Positions 45,560 to 55,936 of a stretch of 64,000 nucleotides of DNA are shown here, one piece after another. The notes below the pieces were generated by a model. The model saw only the letters and a list, made by a program, of their open reading frames with translations, had not been told where the DNA came from and did no database searches. Both the position numbers and the translations under genes were made by a program. This DNA comes from Eucommia ulmoides. Taxonomy: Eukaryota; Streptophyta; Magnoliopsida; Garryales; Eucommiaceae. Numbering within the stretch: position 1 is the first letter of the stretch; each line of letters opens with the position of its first letter. Where the stretch lies: positions 36,060,501 to 36,124,500 of the forward strand of contig CM028328.1 in assembly GCA_016647705.1 (NCBI GenBank), in the 5' to 3' direction.

Positions 45560-46997
45560 TGATAGGTATGATTTATCTATTTATTCCCAAACCGGTTTTG
45601 TTAGTTTTAGAGTATTTATTATAGCATTTTTATATATTTTAATATGTTTTATTCTTTCTACTATAAATCAGGTGTGTGGGGTGAAACGGTATGAAAATGG
45701 ATCATAAACGATCAAATTGGATCAAGAACGGTGGAAGAACGGTGGGAAAACAAGCACGGATGCAATATTCAGAATAGCAGCCCACCACCGCAGCGTCCAG
45801 ACCACCGTCGCGGCGGTGAATATGTAGAGAGAGCCCTAATCTTGTTGGACATCCATCACCACGGTGGTGAAACTGCAAAGAAGTCTCTGAACACACCGTT
45901 GTCTCCACTGCTGCGGCGAAGATCAAACCGACATACTCACCGCCACGGCTGTGAATCCCATTACCGCGATGGTCACTCCGCACGTAGAATTAGATTATTA
46001 TTTTTTTTATATTTTGAGCCCTATAAAACCCTTCCTCTCCTCCTCTCTTCCGATTTTTAACACCCACTAAGGCCCTTAGAATATATTTAGGGTGAGGTTG
46101 AGAGATATTTTAGGGAGAGCTCACAACCCGACGAAGAAGAAGTAGAAGGAAGTGATCGTTCAATGGTTTTAGCGTCAAATCTTCAGATATCAGCTAAGTC
46201 ATTTGTTTCTTTTATTCATTTTCTTACTTTTGTTATTGTTTGAGCATGTTTAGCTCGTTATTCATTGTATATACGGTTATGGCCGTTAGCTAAACATGGA
46301 TTGTCTTAGGGATTAATATATATTTATGAATATGTTGTTTGATTGAATTATGTTTCGTTAGCGGTTGTTCTTCAATGTTTGATTGTGTTTATCATTCTTG
46401 TATTGTTTATATGCTTAGAATGATATATAGAGAATACGGGGTTTGACACTCGGGAGAGGTAACCCTGGATTCGGACTAAGTTAAACACAACGCGACGATC
46501 CAATAACTCGGGAGGGAGTTGGAGAGTGTGCAATCAATGACGTTGGGGCGAGACTCACATGACCTAGTGTCGTTAAGACATTGAGGGGGACTTTTTCGTT
46601 GACGCGAAGTAGCGTATTCACTCGTCTTACACTCGAGAGAGGTGGCGAGTGAGTTTATGAATCAAGATTGACGGACAAGTTGAACACCGTAAACGTAAAC
46701 TAAAACGCGATTAAACACGTATTTGTAAACGAAATTAATCCCTAAACAATCTATTCTCTCAAAACAATATCAATATAATATTTATAGTATAGTTAGATAA
46801 ATTAGTATTTTAGTATCAGTTTTATTAATTATAAATACATTTTTAGCGCCAAGATAAAATTAGGTTATGATAATCACGGTACTCAATAATAATCTCAACC
46901 AATCCCAAGGAACACAATACCCTTACTCTCCCTACCTATACTAAAACTTGACCCGTACAATTGTGGTGTAAGTTAGCGAGGTAATATTCTTCTACCT
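45560..46997 (+). repeat. 3' LTR of A3
   Basis: Starts TGATAGGTATGATTTATC and ends TTCTACCT, with T instead of the terminal A. Palindrome array at about 45780-45985, TATA CTATAAAACCC at 46021, perfect 11-bp leader stem (46245-46255 with 46288-46298). Confidence 0.92.
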
Positions 46998-47002
46998 TGT
47001 AC

Positions 47003-48290
47003 ATGTCAAGTTTTATAGAATAGTGAATGAGAAGGGTTGTCGTATCCACAGGGATTGGATTAAATTCATCACTAATTACCACGATTATCATAACCGAACT
47101 TTATTTAGGCAATAAAAATTAAGTTTTTATTTTTATAAATAATATACTAACTTATTAATTAATTAAAATATAATACTAAATATATTATATGGGGATAGAT
47201 TATCTAGGGATTAACGTACGTATACGTGTTCGATCCAATCTAGTTTACATTAACGGTGTTCAAATCTATTCGACAATCTAGGTATCGAAAACTCACTCAC
47301 TACCTCTCCCGAGTGTAAAGTGAATGAATATGTGACTTCGTGTCAACGCTGAAATCCTCCTTGAGTGTCTATACAACACTTGGTCACATGAGTCTCATCC
47401 CAACCTCACGGATTGCATACTTTCTAACGCCCTCCCGAGTCATTAGATCGTTATGTTGCGTTTAAACCTTAGTTCGAATCTGGGGTTACCTCTCCTGAGT
47501 GTCAAACCCCAATTTCTCAATATATCTAAACAAGCATATAAATTAAGAAGAACGGTAAACACAACTAAATAGGCAAGAACAACCGATAACGAAACAAAGA
47601 TTAAACAAGCGACGTATATTAATAAACTACATCAATCTTATAGATAATCAGTGTTTAGCTCTTGGTCATAACCATATATTTAAAAATAAACAATATATAC
47701 ATGATCAAACAACCAAAAAGAAGTTAAGAATAAAGAGAGAAACAAGGGAGAATAGCCGTTATCTGAAGGTGGCGTCCGTAAAAACCGCTCCGATCTTGTT
47801 TTCTCTTCTCCAAATGTGTTCCTACTCTTTGGTTGGTTGAGAGATTTATTAGAACACTCAAAAACACCCACTACGTGTTCCTAGAATAGTGGGAATGATT
47901 AGAAACAAAAAGGGAACAAAACAAAATATCTAGAAAATATCTAAAATATGTGGCCATTGACCGCTGCAGCGGTAGATTCACCATTGGAACGATGAGCATG
48001 TCAGTAGGCTTTCTGTTTTATCACCACTATAGTGGTGAGCGATTAGAACTTTGGGAACTCTCTATTATTTCACCACTGCAGCTGTGGATTGACCGCTGCA
48101 GCGGTGAAACTGCTGCTTTGAATATTTGATCCTCTTGATCGTTTTTCCACCGCTTTTCTCGTTTGTCAACCATTTTTGCTCCTAACCCCTGTTTTGAACA
48201 AAAATAAATAAAAACAAATTAAAACTTAATAAAAATACTCGAAAAATGCTAAATTCGGTTTGAAAATAGATAGATAAAATTCACCTATCA
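47003..48290 (-). repeat. 3' LTR of A4, main part
   Basis: Continues the 42-bp piece at 41539-41580 across A3. Ends ATTCACCTATCA on plus. Palindromes at about 47955-48115 include GACCGCTGCAGCGGT. Contains TATA-less AT-rich U3. Confidence 0.9.
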
Positions 48291-49827
48291 AATACCCCCA
48301 AACTTGGAATTTTGCTAATCTTCGAGCAAAACATTCACTCAATAAAATAAACTACCACAACTATTAACGAATTTAATTACTAAAAACGAAAAACACAAAC
48401 GAACTAAAAAATAACAACGTGTAAGTTTTGAAATTCATCTAATGACCAAAAAAATTCGCTCATCAGCACCCAATCATATCGATTTCAAGAGTAAAACGTA
48501 CCATGTGATGTTCTAGAATTTCAACATTCAATAGCAGAAAGCGCCATTCTAGATCTTGTTCAAGTGTGTATGCGAAAACTCAATCATACAAATATCTACT
48601 GATCAGATTGGATTATCCACCAATATAGCTCATGACTAACACCAATAAGGTATCGGAAATATATATGCCTGACAGGGGTCCATTTTCCACTAATGTTGGC
48701 TCGGAAATTCAAAAAGATCAATAGGACTTGATTCGATTTTTGGAAAATGGCCAAGGGTATATCAGGAATAGAAAACAGATTAACGTTATTAACTTAACGA
48801 TACCCAAGGCACAATGCTTGGCTCAATCATACTCTAACCCCACACAGATCAATTCAAAACAACCCTAAACTTATATTTGAAAACGTAGTAATCACTTGTG
48901 AAAAAAAAAAAAATAAAGACACCCCCAACTTATTTGATTTGTTACAATTTGATGGGTGTGGAAATATGATAGAAAAATGACAAGTGAGTACTCGAATACA
49001 GAACCAATCAATAGTTCGCCCAAAACCCAACCGCTTACTTCAAGTAGCATAAACAAATGCTAACTTGATTTCACTCAAATTGTACCGTAGGATTAGCGAT
49101 AAAGGTTTGGAAAAAAATTAATTGGCTAGGGCATTTGTTACGTGTTCAGAATTGAAACGGCTAACAAGTTTCGACAGGGTAACGAAGGATAAATGATATT
49201 ACATGGTAAACTTTAAAGGCTCCAGCGATCAAAATGAATGCCTAAATCATATCTCTTGAATTACCTCGCCTAGGATTTCACCTCGAATTTCCCCCAAATC
49301 GGGTTCTAGAATCCCTATTTGTCATGAACTTGGCTAATGGATAATCGGTGTCAAATCAAGTGGATAGTTATACATTGAGTTCAAGTGCTCGTGCATGTTA
49401 GGATCTACAATAACTTTTACCACAACGAAATGTCATGCACACAGAATACACATAAATGGTCATTACCCCTGACCTCAAAAAACAACTAGGGGATAGACTC
49501 ATCATCGCCCCAGATGAACTACAAAACTTAGCACACAACAACAATAAATATACTACAAACATAAACATACTAACACTAAACTAAACAAGCATGCATAAAG
49601 TTAAACAATAAAACATAATAGCATACTACACATCACCCCCAAACTTAAAATAAACAGCGTCCACAATAACCCAATCATTGTTCTCAACAATAGAAATAAA
49701 GTATGCCGACGAATGGGGTTTAGAACACGTACCTGGGAGGCGAGACAATCTCGCCTCTAAATGAAGTTGGCGATAATGGATCTAATTTATTCTAAAACCT
49801 TGGGTTGCTTCCCAAGAAGCGCTTGGT
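48291..49827 (-). other. Noncoding tail of A4
   Basis: Reverse complement of the group A tail. Polypurine-like ACCCCCAAACTT (plus reading) at about 48296 and CACCCCCAAACTTA at about 49634; a weaker one is at 48921. An A-rich run lies at 48901-48914. Confidence 0.8.
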
Positions 49828-50800
49828 TTATTGTCATCGGCCTAACACAGAGAATGGATCATCAAAGACCGGCTTCTACCCATAGTATGTGTCATACAAC
49901 ACTACGTGTGGGTATTGGTTCAGAAAGCCCTCAAGATTGTCGAGATTTGGCATTGTATGGCTCGACCTCTAAACTTGATTCGTACCTAGCTCATGTGCTT
50001 GGTAGGTGTGAAAGAACGGTGCTAAAGGCAGCGAAGGACAAGTGAGCCACATCAAATCCTGATAAATGTGATTATCTTGGATCTATAGTAGCAACACTTG
50101 GTGGATCTCAAATGGTAGATAATCACAAGTGTTATCTTGTGATTTTTCATCATCTTCGAACTTACCCAAGTTCCTCCTACTTGTTTTTGGTTCCTCCAGG
50201 TGGCTTTCGATGAATGTGGCTTGTGTGTCTCTTAGTGCCACCGCTTCGGACTCGATCTCAATAAAGCATATTAGCTAACCGATTTGTGTCTGAAGAGAAG
50301 TTACGGTCGCATCAATTTTTGCATAGGTCATCTCAATATTATCAAGACGATCCTCACTGTCGTTGAGCTGGTCATTCATTTCCCTCTAAAAAGCCTGAGT
50401 TGCCCCTATAAATTCAGGGAACATTTCCTCAAAGGTGGGGGAAGACTCCTCTTGCTGGTCCGGGATGTCAGTCCATAGTGCCAAAATGGTAAAACTATCC
50501 CCCAAGCTTTGGTATCTTGTTGAATAATTCCAACTATAAAAATCATACTCTGCCATGTCTTATCAAAAATCGATAGGCTTCGTCCACGGTTAGTTGGTCG
50601 AAAGAGGTGGTACCGTTTCCTCCTTCAACCCAAATTCTTGTTGCGGCTAGTAACCCATTAAGGAAGCTCAGTAGTTGACACTCCCTCAAGAAATGATGAT
50701 TCGGAAACCAGAACAACAACTCCTTGTATCAATCCCAAGCACAATAAAATGGTTTGGAATCTCGTTGAAAGAAATGCAAAAGCAATTGTTGATCTAACAT
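49828..50800 (-). pseudogene. Gag-like ORF of A4
   Basis: On minus, ATG at 50800 opens MLDQQLLLHFFQRDSKPFYC then a stop where Arg is expected in WDRYKELL. Downstream are NHHFLRECQLLSFL, ATRIWVEGGNGTTSFDQLTV and DEAYRFL, the WNYSTRYQSLGDSF tail, a coiled coil (INDSEDRLDNIEMTYAKIDA-like) and the family stop at 49830-49828. The motif order is as in A1-A3. The reverse-strand frame at 49761-50045 is its shadow. Confidence 0.75.
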
Positions 50801-50915
50801 CTTCAAGTACCTTGCAAATCAAAACAAAACTACAAACAAAAGTTATAAACAAAACAAATGCCTAAATTAAAATCAAGTTACTTACTCACAATATCAACAA
50901 CAATCTAAAAACTAA

Positions 50916-50933
50916 TTCCCGGCAACGGCGCCA
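50916..50933 (-). other. Primer-binding site of A4 (tRNA-Asp)
   Basis: On minus TGGCGCCGTTGCCGGGAA: 17 of 18 bases match the complement of the tRNA-Asp 3' end. The best preserved primer site of the complete elements. Confidence 0.9.
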
Positions 50934-50940
50934 AAAACCT

Positions 50941-52252
50941 TGGTAGCGAAATATTACGTTGCTACTTTCACCGCAAGTGTACGGGTCAAGTTTTATAGAA
51001 TAGTGAATGAGAAGAGTTGTCCTATCTATAGGGATTAGATTAAACTGTTGCTAATTACCGTGATTATCATAACCGAACTTTATTTAGAAAATAAAAATTA
51101 AGTTTTTGTTTTTAAAAATAATATACTAAATTAATAATTAATTAAACTATAATATTGAATATATTATATGGGAATAGATTATCGAGGGATTAACTTCATT
51201 TACGTAAACGTGTTCGATCCAATCTAGTTTACATTAATGGTGTTTAAATCTATCCGATAATCTAGGTATCAAAACTCACTCACTACCTCTCCTGAGTGTA
51301 AAGTGAATGAATATGTGATTTTGCGTCAATGCCAAAGTCCCCCTCGAGTGTCTATATGACACTTGGTCACATGAGTCTCGCCCCAACCTCATGGATTGCA
51401 TACTTTCTAACGCCCTCCTGGGTCATTAGATCGTCACGTTGTGTTTAAACCCTAATCTGAATCCGATGTTACCTCTCCCTTATGCCAAACCCCGATTTCT
51501 CAATATATCTAAACAAGAATATAAATGAAGAAGAACAGTAAACACAATCAAATAGGAAAGAACAACCGATAACGAAACAAAGATTAAACAAATGACGTAT
51601 ATTAATAAACTACATTAATCCCATAGATAATCAGTGTTTAGCTCTTGGCCATAACCATATATTCAACGATAAACAATATATACATGATCAAACAACCAAA
51701 AAGAAGTTAAGAATAAAGAGAGAAACAAGGGAGAATAGTCATTATCTGAAGGTGGCGTCCGTAAAAACCGCTCTAATCTTGTTTCCTCTTCTCGAAATGT
51801 GTTCCTCCTCTTTGGTTAGTTGAGAGCATTCTTAGAACACTCAAAAACACTCTCTCTGTGTTCATAGAATAGTGTGAGCAATTGGGAACAAAAAGGGAAC
51901 AAAACAAAATATCTAGAAAATATCTAAAATAGGTGGCCATTGACCGCTGCAGTGGTGGGCATGTTGGTAAGCTTTTTGCTTTATCACCGCTGCAGCGGTG
52001 AGCAATCAGAACTTAGGGAAATCTTTATTGTTTAACCGCTACAGCATTGGGCGGACCGCTGTAATAGTGAAACTGCTGCTTTGAATATTTGATCCTCTTG
52101 ATTATTTTTCCACCGCTTTTCTCGTTTTTCGACCGTTTTCACTCCTAACCCCTGTTTTGAACAAAAATAAATTAAAAAAATTAGAACTTAATAAAAATAC
52201 TTGAAAACTACTAAATTCAGTTTGGAAATAGATAGATAAAATTCACCTATCA
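50941..52252 (-). repeat. 5' LTR of A4
   Basis: Starts at 52252 with TGATAGGTGAATTTTATC and ends at 50941 with CGCTACCA. Includes the perfect 18-bp dyad TCACCGCTGCAGCGGTGA at 51984-52001. Array at about 51945-52075. Confidence 0.92.
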
Positions 52253-52257
52253 GCCGC

Positions 52258-52873
52258 CAAATATGCCAAAATGGCATAATACCTGAGCAGAGCTACGCTC
52301 CTGCTGCAGGGGTTCAAGAAATTCACAATCAAGCAGATCCTGTAGGTGGCGAACAAGCTCACTAATTCATTGGCTAGCTTGGCTTATGCTTTTAATTTTG
52401 TGAGACCTCGCAACATCATGGCCAAAAGTGTCCCGCAGCCCCACTGCAATGAGCTTGAAGAGAAGTAGAGATGATACAGTACTAGTGCAGTTGGATGGAT
52501 CATATCTACAATCTTCTACATTGGAATCCTCTCAGAGCAAAAGAGCGAGGCCAGTAAAGTTCGCTACCAAGCGTCCTGGTACACCTTGCTACAAGGCATC
52601 TTGTACAAGCGCTCCTTTATGGGGCCGTTACAATGTTGCTTGCACGACGAGGTCCACATGGTCTTCCTAGACATCTACAAGAGACTCGGCAGTAATCACT
52701 CAGGAGCACGATCTCTCGCCAGAAAGGCGCTTCGACAGGGCTACTTCTGGCCAACTTGGGGATTCAGCACTATATGTTAACCCTAGGCCATCTGTAATCC
52801 AACAGACAAGTCAAGGTACAAATCTAACTATCCTTCACACACTAAAAACATGGCTGTAGAAGTCTAATCTAAA
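52258..52873 (+). pseudogene. End of second RNase H and integrase zinc-binding domain, Tat element 2
   Basis: AAKYAKMA and KFTIKQI, NSLASLAYAF (to about 52405) close the RNase H. Then LYKRSFMGPLQCCLHDEVHM (about 52603-52660) and NHSGARSLARKALRQGYFWP (about 52695-52755) are the integrase N-terminal HHCC region. The first zinc His (HEGxCGNH in relatives) is Tyr here (DIYKRLGSNH) and the Cys pair is not visible. The catalytic D,D-35-E core that should follow is absent: sequence passes straight to the region after it near 52860. Confidence 0.82.
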
Positions 52874-53345
52874 TGGGTAGAAGATCTCCCCTTAGTACTA
52901 TAGGCCTACCACACTACTTCGAGGGTCTTAACCGAGAAATTTCCTTTTGCAATGATATTTAGATGAGAAGCAATAATCCCAATTTTGTTGGGCCTATCAA
53001 CTTACAGGGTAGCCCACTACGATCCCGATGAAAACAAACGGGAACTGGTACTGAGCCTAGATTTGCTGGAGGAAAAATGGGAGCATGCCCATATTTGACA
53101 GATTGCTTATAAACAATAGATGGCCTAATACCACGACAAGCACATCAGAGCACACTTATTCAAGAAAGGTGACATTATGGAAAGTTACGCTTGCCACGCG
53201 AGACTGAGAGAAAGAGAAGCTAAGACCGAACTGGGAAGGACCTTATCGTGTTACTAAAGTCATCGGCCCATGCACTTAAAAACTCAAAACACTAGAAGGA
53301 AGACCGCTGAGGAATCCATGGAATGTAGAGCACCTAAAGTAGTAT
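52874..53345 (+). pseudogene. Integrase C-terminal region of Tat element 2
   Basis: WVEDLPLVL, AYHTTSRVLTEKFPFAMIF (about 52874-52960), STYRVAHYDPDENKRELVLS with LDLLEEKWEHAHI (to about 53098), YHDKHIRAHLFKKGDI (about 53131-53178), and an end of MHLKTQNTRRKTAEESMEC type. This is the standard end of Tat pol after the catalytic core. It matches 32226-31885. Stops (TGG to TAG, CAG to TAG) are present. Confidence 0.83.
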
Positions 53346-54087
53346 TTTCTATAGCATGTGTAATTAATGTTTTTCTCAATAAAAACCTATGTTTTACTCA
53401 AAATATTTGCAAGTATCTACACATGTCGAGACAATTAAGTGGATTACATCGATAAGGTAGCATTAGCCCTTGACTCAAAGATTTCCCACGCCATGCGTGG
53501 GAAGAGAGTTACCTCCAACCAATGGTGGGAATTGCTCGATAGGGCGGCCATGACCCCTAACTTGACAACAGGTCCTCAACAACCATGAATTTGGAAACTC
53601 ATCAGGCCCTCTGCGATCTGGTCAAGATTCAATTCCTTGCGTTTTACGTGGAAAGAGAGTTGCCACTGAACAATGGTGGGACTAGCTCAATTGGGTGGCC
53701 TCGTCCCTTAACTCGACAACTAGCCCTTAACAAGCTTGAATTCAGGAACTCATTAGGCCCTTTGTGGTCTTGTTAGGAACTATTTCCTTTTGCTTCGTGT
53801 GGAAAAAGAGTCATCGCCGACCAATGGTGGGATAGCTCAATTTCTCGCACTCCAAATAGGATGAGAGTCACCACTAACTAATGTTGGGATTATCTCATTA
53901 GGGTAATCTTAGCTCCTGACTCGACAACTGGCCCAAAATAAGTTTAAATTAAAAAATGAATCAGATGGTGACGGTCGTTGGTCGAGATATGATTCCTCCC
54001 ATCACATGTGGGAAGGATGATAGGACGAAATACCCCTTTGTACATTTGTTCATGTCTGATAACCCGTGCTGACCTTCAACAGGGGGC
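53346..54087 (+). repeat. 3' UTR of Tat element 2 with 151-bp tandem repeat
   Basis: After pol comes TTTTTCTCAATAAAAACC, then about three units marked by AATGGTGGGA at 53521, 53672 and 53823 (period 151), each with a GACTCGACAAC-like phrase. The last unit is diverged. Element 1 has a 186-bp period at the same place. Confidence 0.8.
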
Positions 54088-55931
54088 TGATAGGTGTGAA
54101 AAACCTATCTATTTCCAATCCGAATTTGTTAGTTTTCGAATATGTTTATATAGTATTTTATTATGTTTTAATTAGCTTTCATACTTTTTGTATAAATCAG
54201 GCGGGTGGAGCAAAAAGATAAGAAACTGGAGCAAAAACGATGAGATCAAACTGAAGGTGAGTCGAAGTTACAGTGGATAAACAAACAAGGAGGCAAAAAT
54301 ATGAAGGAAGCCCACCGCCTAGGCGTCCAGACCTCCGCCTAGGCAGTGAAGATGTGAGAATGACAAAAGGCTACTGACGGCCCACCGCCTAGGCACAAAA
54401 TTCCTCTGCCTAGGTGAAAACCCCAGTAGAAACATTTCCAAGTCCACTGCCTACTTCTTCGCCTAGGCGGTCACCAAACCTGCAAAGCCGGTACAGGTGC
54501 TGTAATTTCAAGGCTATTTTGGACTATGATGAAATCCTATTTTGGAAATTCTCAAAACATAGAAGTTGTATATATTTTTCGTATCTTTCCATAGGTTTTT
54601 TAATCACCTCAATCGGAGTTTGGATGAAGAAGTTACAGCCAAAACAAAATTTAAAACCTGTAGTAACTTCGCCTAGGCGAATTTTTCTACGCCTAGGCAA
54701 ATTTTCAGCAGAAAGTTAACCGACTTAACTTTGCCTAGGTGAAAATCCTGTAGCACACCCTTGATATTTATTAGATATTTTGAGATCTTTTGGGATATTT
54801 TTTTTCCCTTCTCTCCATCTCTCTTTCCTCTCTTGCATTTTTTAGCCCTTTAGGCTATATTTAAGCCAAGGGTTAGAAATTTTAGGTATGGAGCTCACAT
54901 CCCGAAGTGGAGAAGATGACGAATCGATCGTTAAACGTTCTTAGCAGTTTATCTTCGGACGAGGCTAAGTTCTTCGATCATTTTTTCTTATTTCTTTATC
55001 TTAGGAGCATGTAAGCATATTTAGCTCATTATTTTCTTGTATATGCGGCTATAGCCCCGAGTTAAATATGAATTATAGTAGGGATTAACACTATATTTAT
55101 AAATACGTTGTTTGAATGATTTCGGTGTTTCGTTTATCATTGTTCTTCATAGTTTGATTGTATTTATCGTATTGTTTGTTTATTATGCTTGGATTGATAA
55201 ATGGAGAATAATTCAAATTAAGGTAAACAAACGCCATGATTCTATAACTCGGTCGGGGTTTGAATCGTGGATAATCGATGACGTGAGGCAAGACACACAC
55301 TACCAAGGGTCGTTAAGACGTTGAGGGGGACCTCTTCGTTAGCTCGAAGTTGTGTTATATCCCTTGTCTTACACTCGGAAGAGGTGGGGAAGGAGTTTTA
55401 GAACGGAGATTGTCGATAGGGTAAATACAACGCGACGATCCAATAACCCAGGAGGGAGTTGGATTGTGTGCAATCAATGACGTTGGGCGAGACTCACGTG
55501 ACCTAGGGTTATTAAGACATTGAGGGGGACTTCTTCGTTGACTCGAAGTCATGTATTCTCCCGTCTTACACTCGGAAGAGGTGGCGGTGGAGTTTACGTA
55601 CCGAGGTTATCAAATAGGTCGAACAACGTAAACGTCAGTAAATCAGAATCGAACACGTGTTTGTAAACACGTTAATCCCTATACAATTCTTCACCCTAAA
55701 ACATATTAGCATATTAGTGTAGTTAATTTAGGTTATATTAGTAGTAGTTTAATTAATTAAATACATTTGTTTTTCGCCTAGATAAACGTAGGTCACGACA
55801 AACGCGGTATTCGATAGTAACGACAACATTCCTTGTGGATATGATAACTCGATCTTAGCGATCACACTATACTAAAACTTAGACCTCGTATACTTGCGAG
55901 AGTAAGTAGCGGCATATTTTGCGCGCTACCA
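54088..55931 (+). repeat. Solo LTR, subfamily C, with internal duplication
   Basis: Exact target duplication GGGGC (54083-54087 and 55932-55936). Starts TGATAGGTGTGAAAAACC and ends GCGCGCTACCA. Palindromes at about 54312-54745 with CCTAGG centres. About 200 bp of the leader region occur twice in tandem (about 55205-55420 and 55421-55615), which explains the 1844-bp length. A 12-bp leader stem lies at 55016-55027 and 55059-55070. Confidence 0.92.
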
Positions 55932-55936
55932 GGGGC

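Larger units (their letters stand above)
41581..46997 (+). mobile_element. A3: complete non-autonomous Athila-like element inside the 3' LTR of A4
   Basis: 5' LTR 41581-42929, primer site 42936-42953, gag-like ORF 43075-44024, noncoding tail to 45559, 3' LTR 45560-46997, exact target duplication TGTAC (41576-41580 and 46998-47002). It is younger than A4, which it interrupts 42 bp from an LTR end. Its gag-like ORF is the best preserved in the window. Confidence 0.93.
41539..52252 (-). mobile_element. A4: complete non-autonomous Athila-like element on minus, split by A3
   Basis: Read on minus: 5' LTR 52252-50941, primer site 50933-50916, gag-like ORF 50800-49828, noncoding tail, polypurine tract near 48291-48305, and a 3' LTR 48290-47003 continued at 41580-41539 beyond A3. 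Flanks GTCGT (41534-41538) and GCCGC (52253-52257) differ by two C/T changes and are probably a decayed duplication. Taking A4 out joins the RNase H frame of Tat element 2. Confidence 0.9.

Noticed and set aside
45702..46060. Overlapping ORFs on both strands with HRRG/RGGE repeats
   Set aside because: Same cause: the palindrome array of the A3 3' LTR.
54414..54719. 101-codon ORF with no repeats, possible host exon
   Set aside because: It lies in the U3 of the subfamily C solo LTR and matches DNA at 30400-30700 that has no equivalent open frame.
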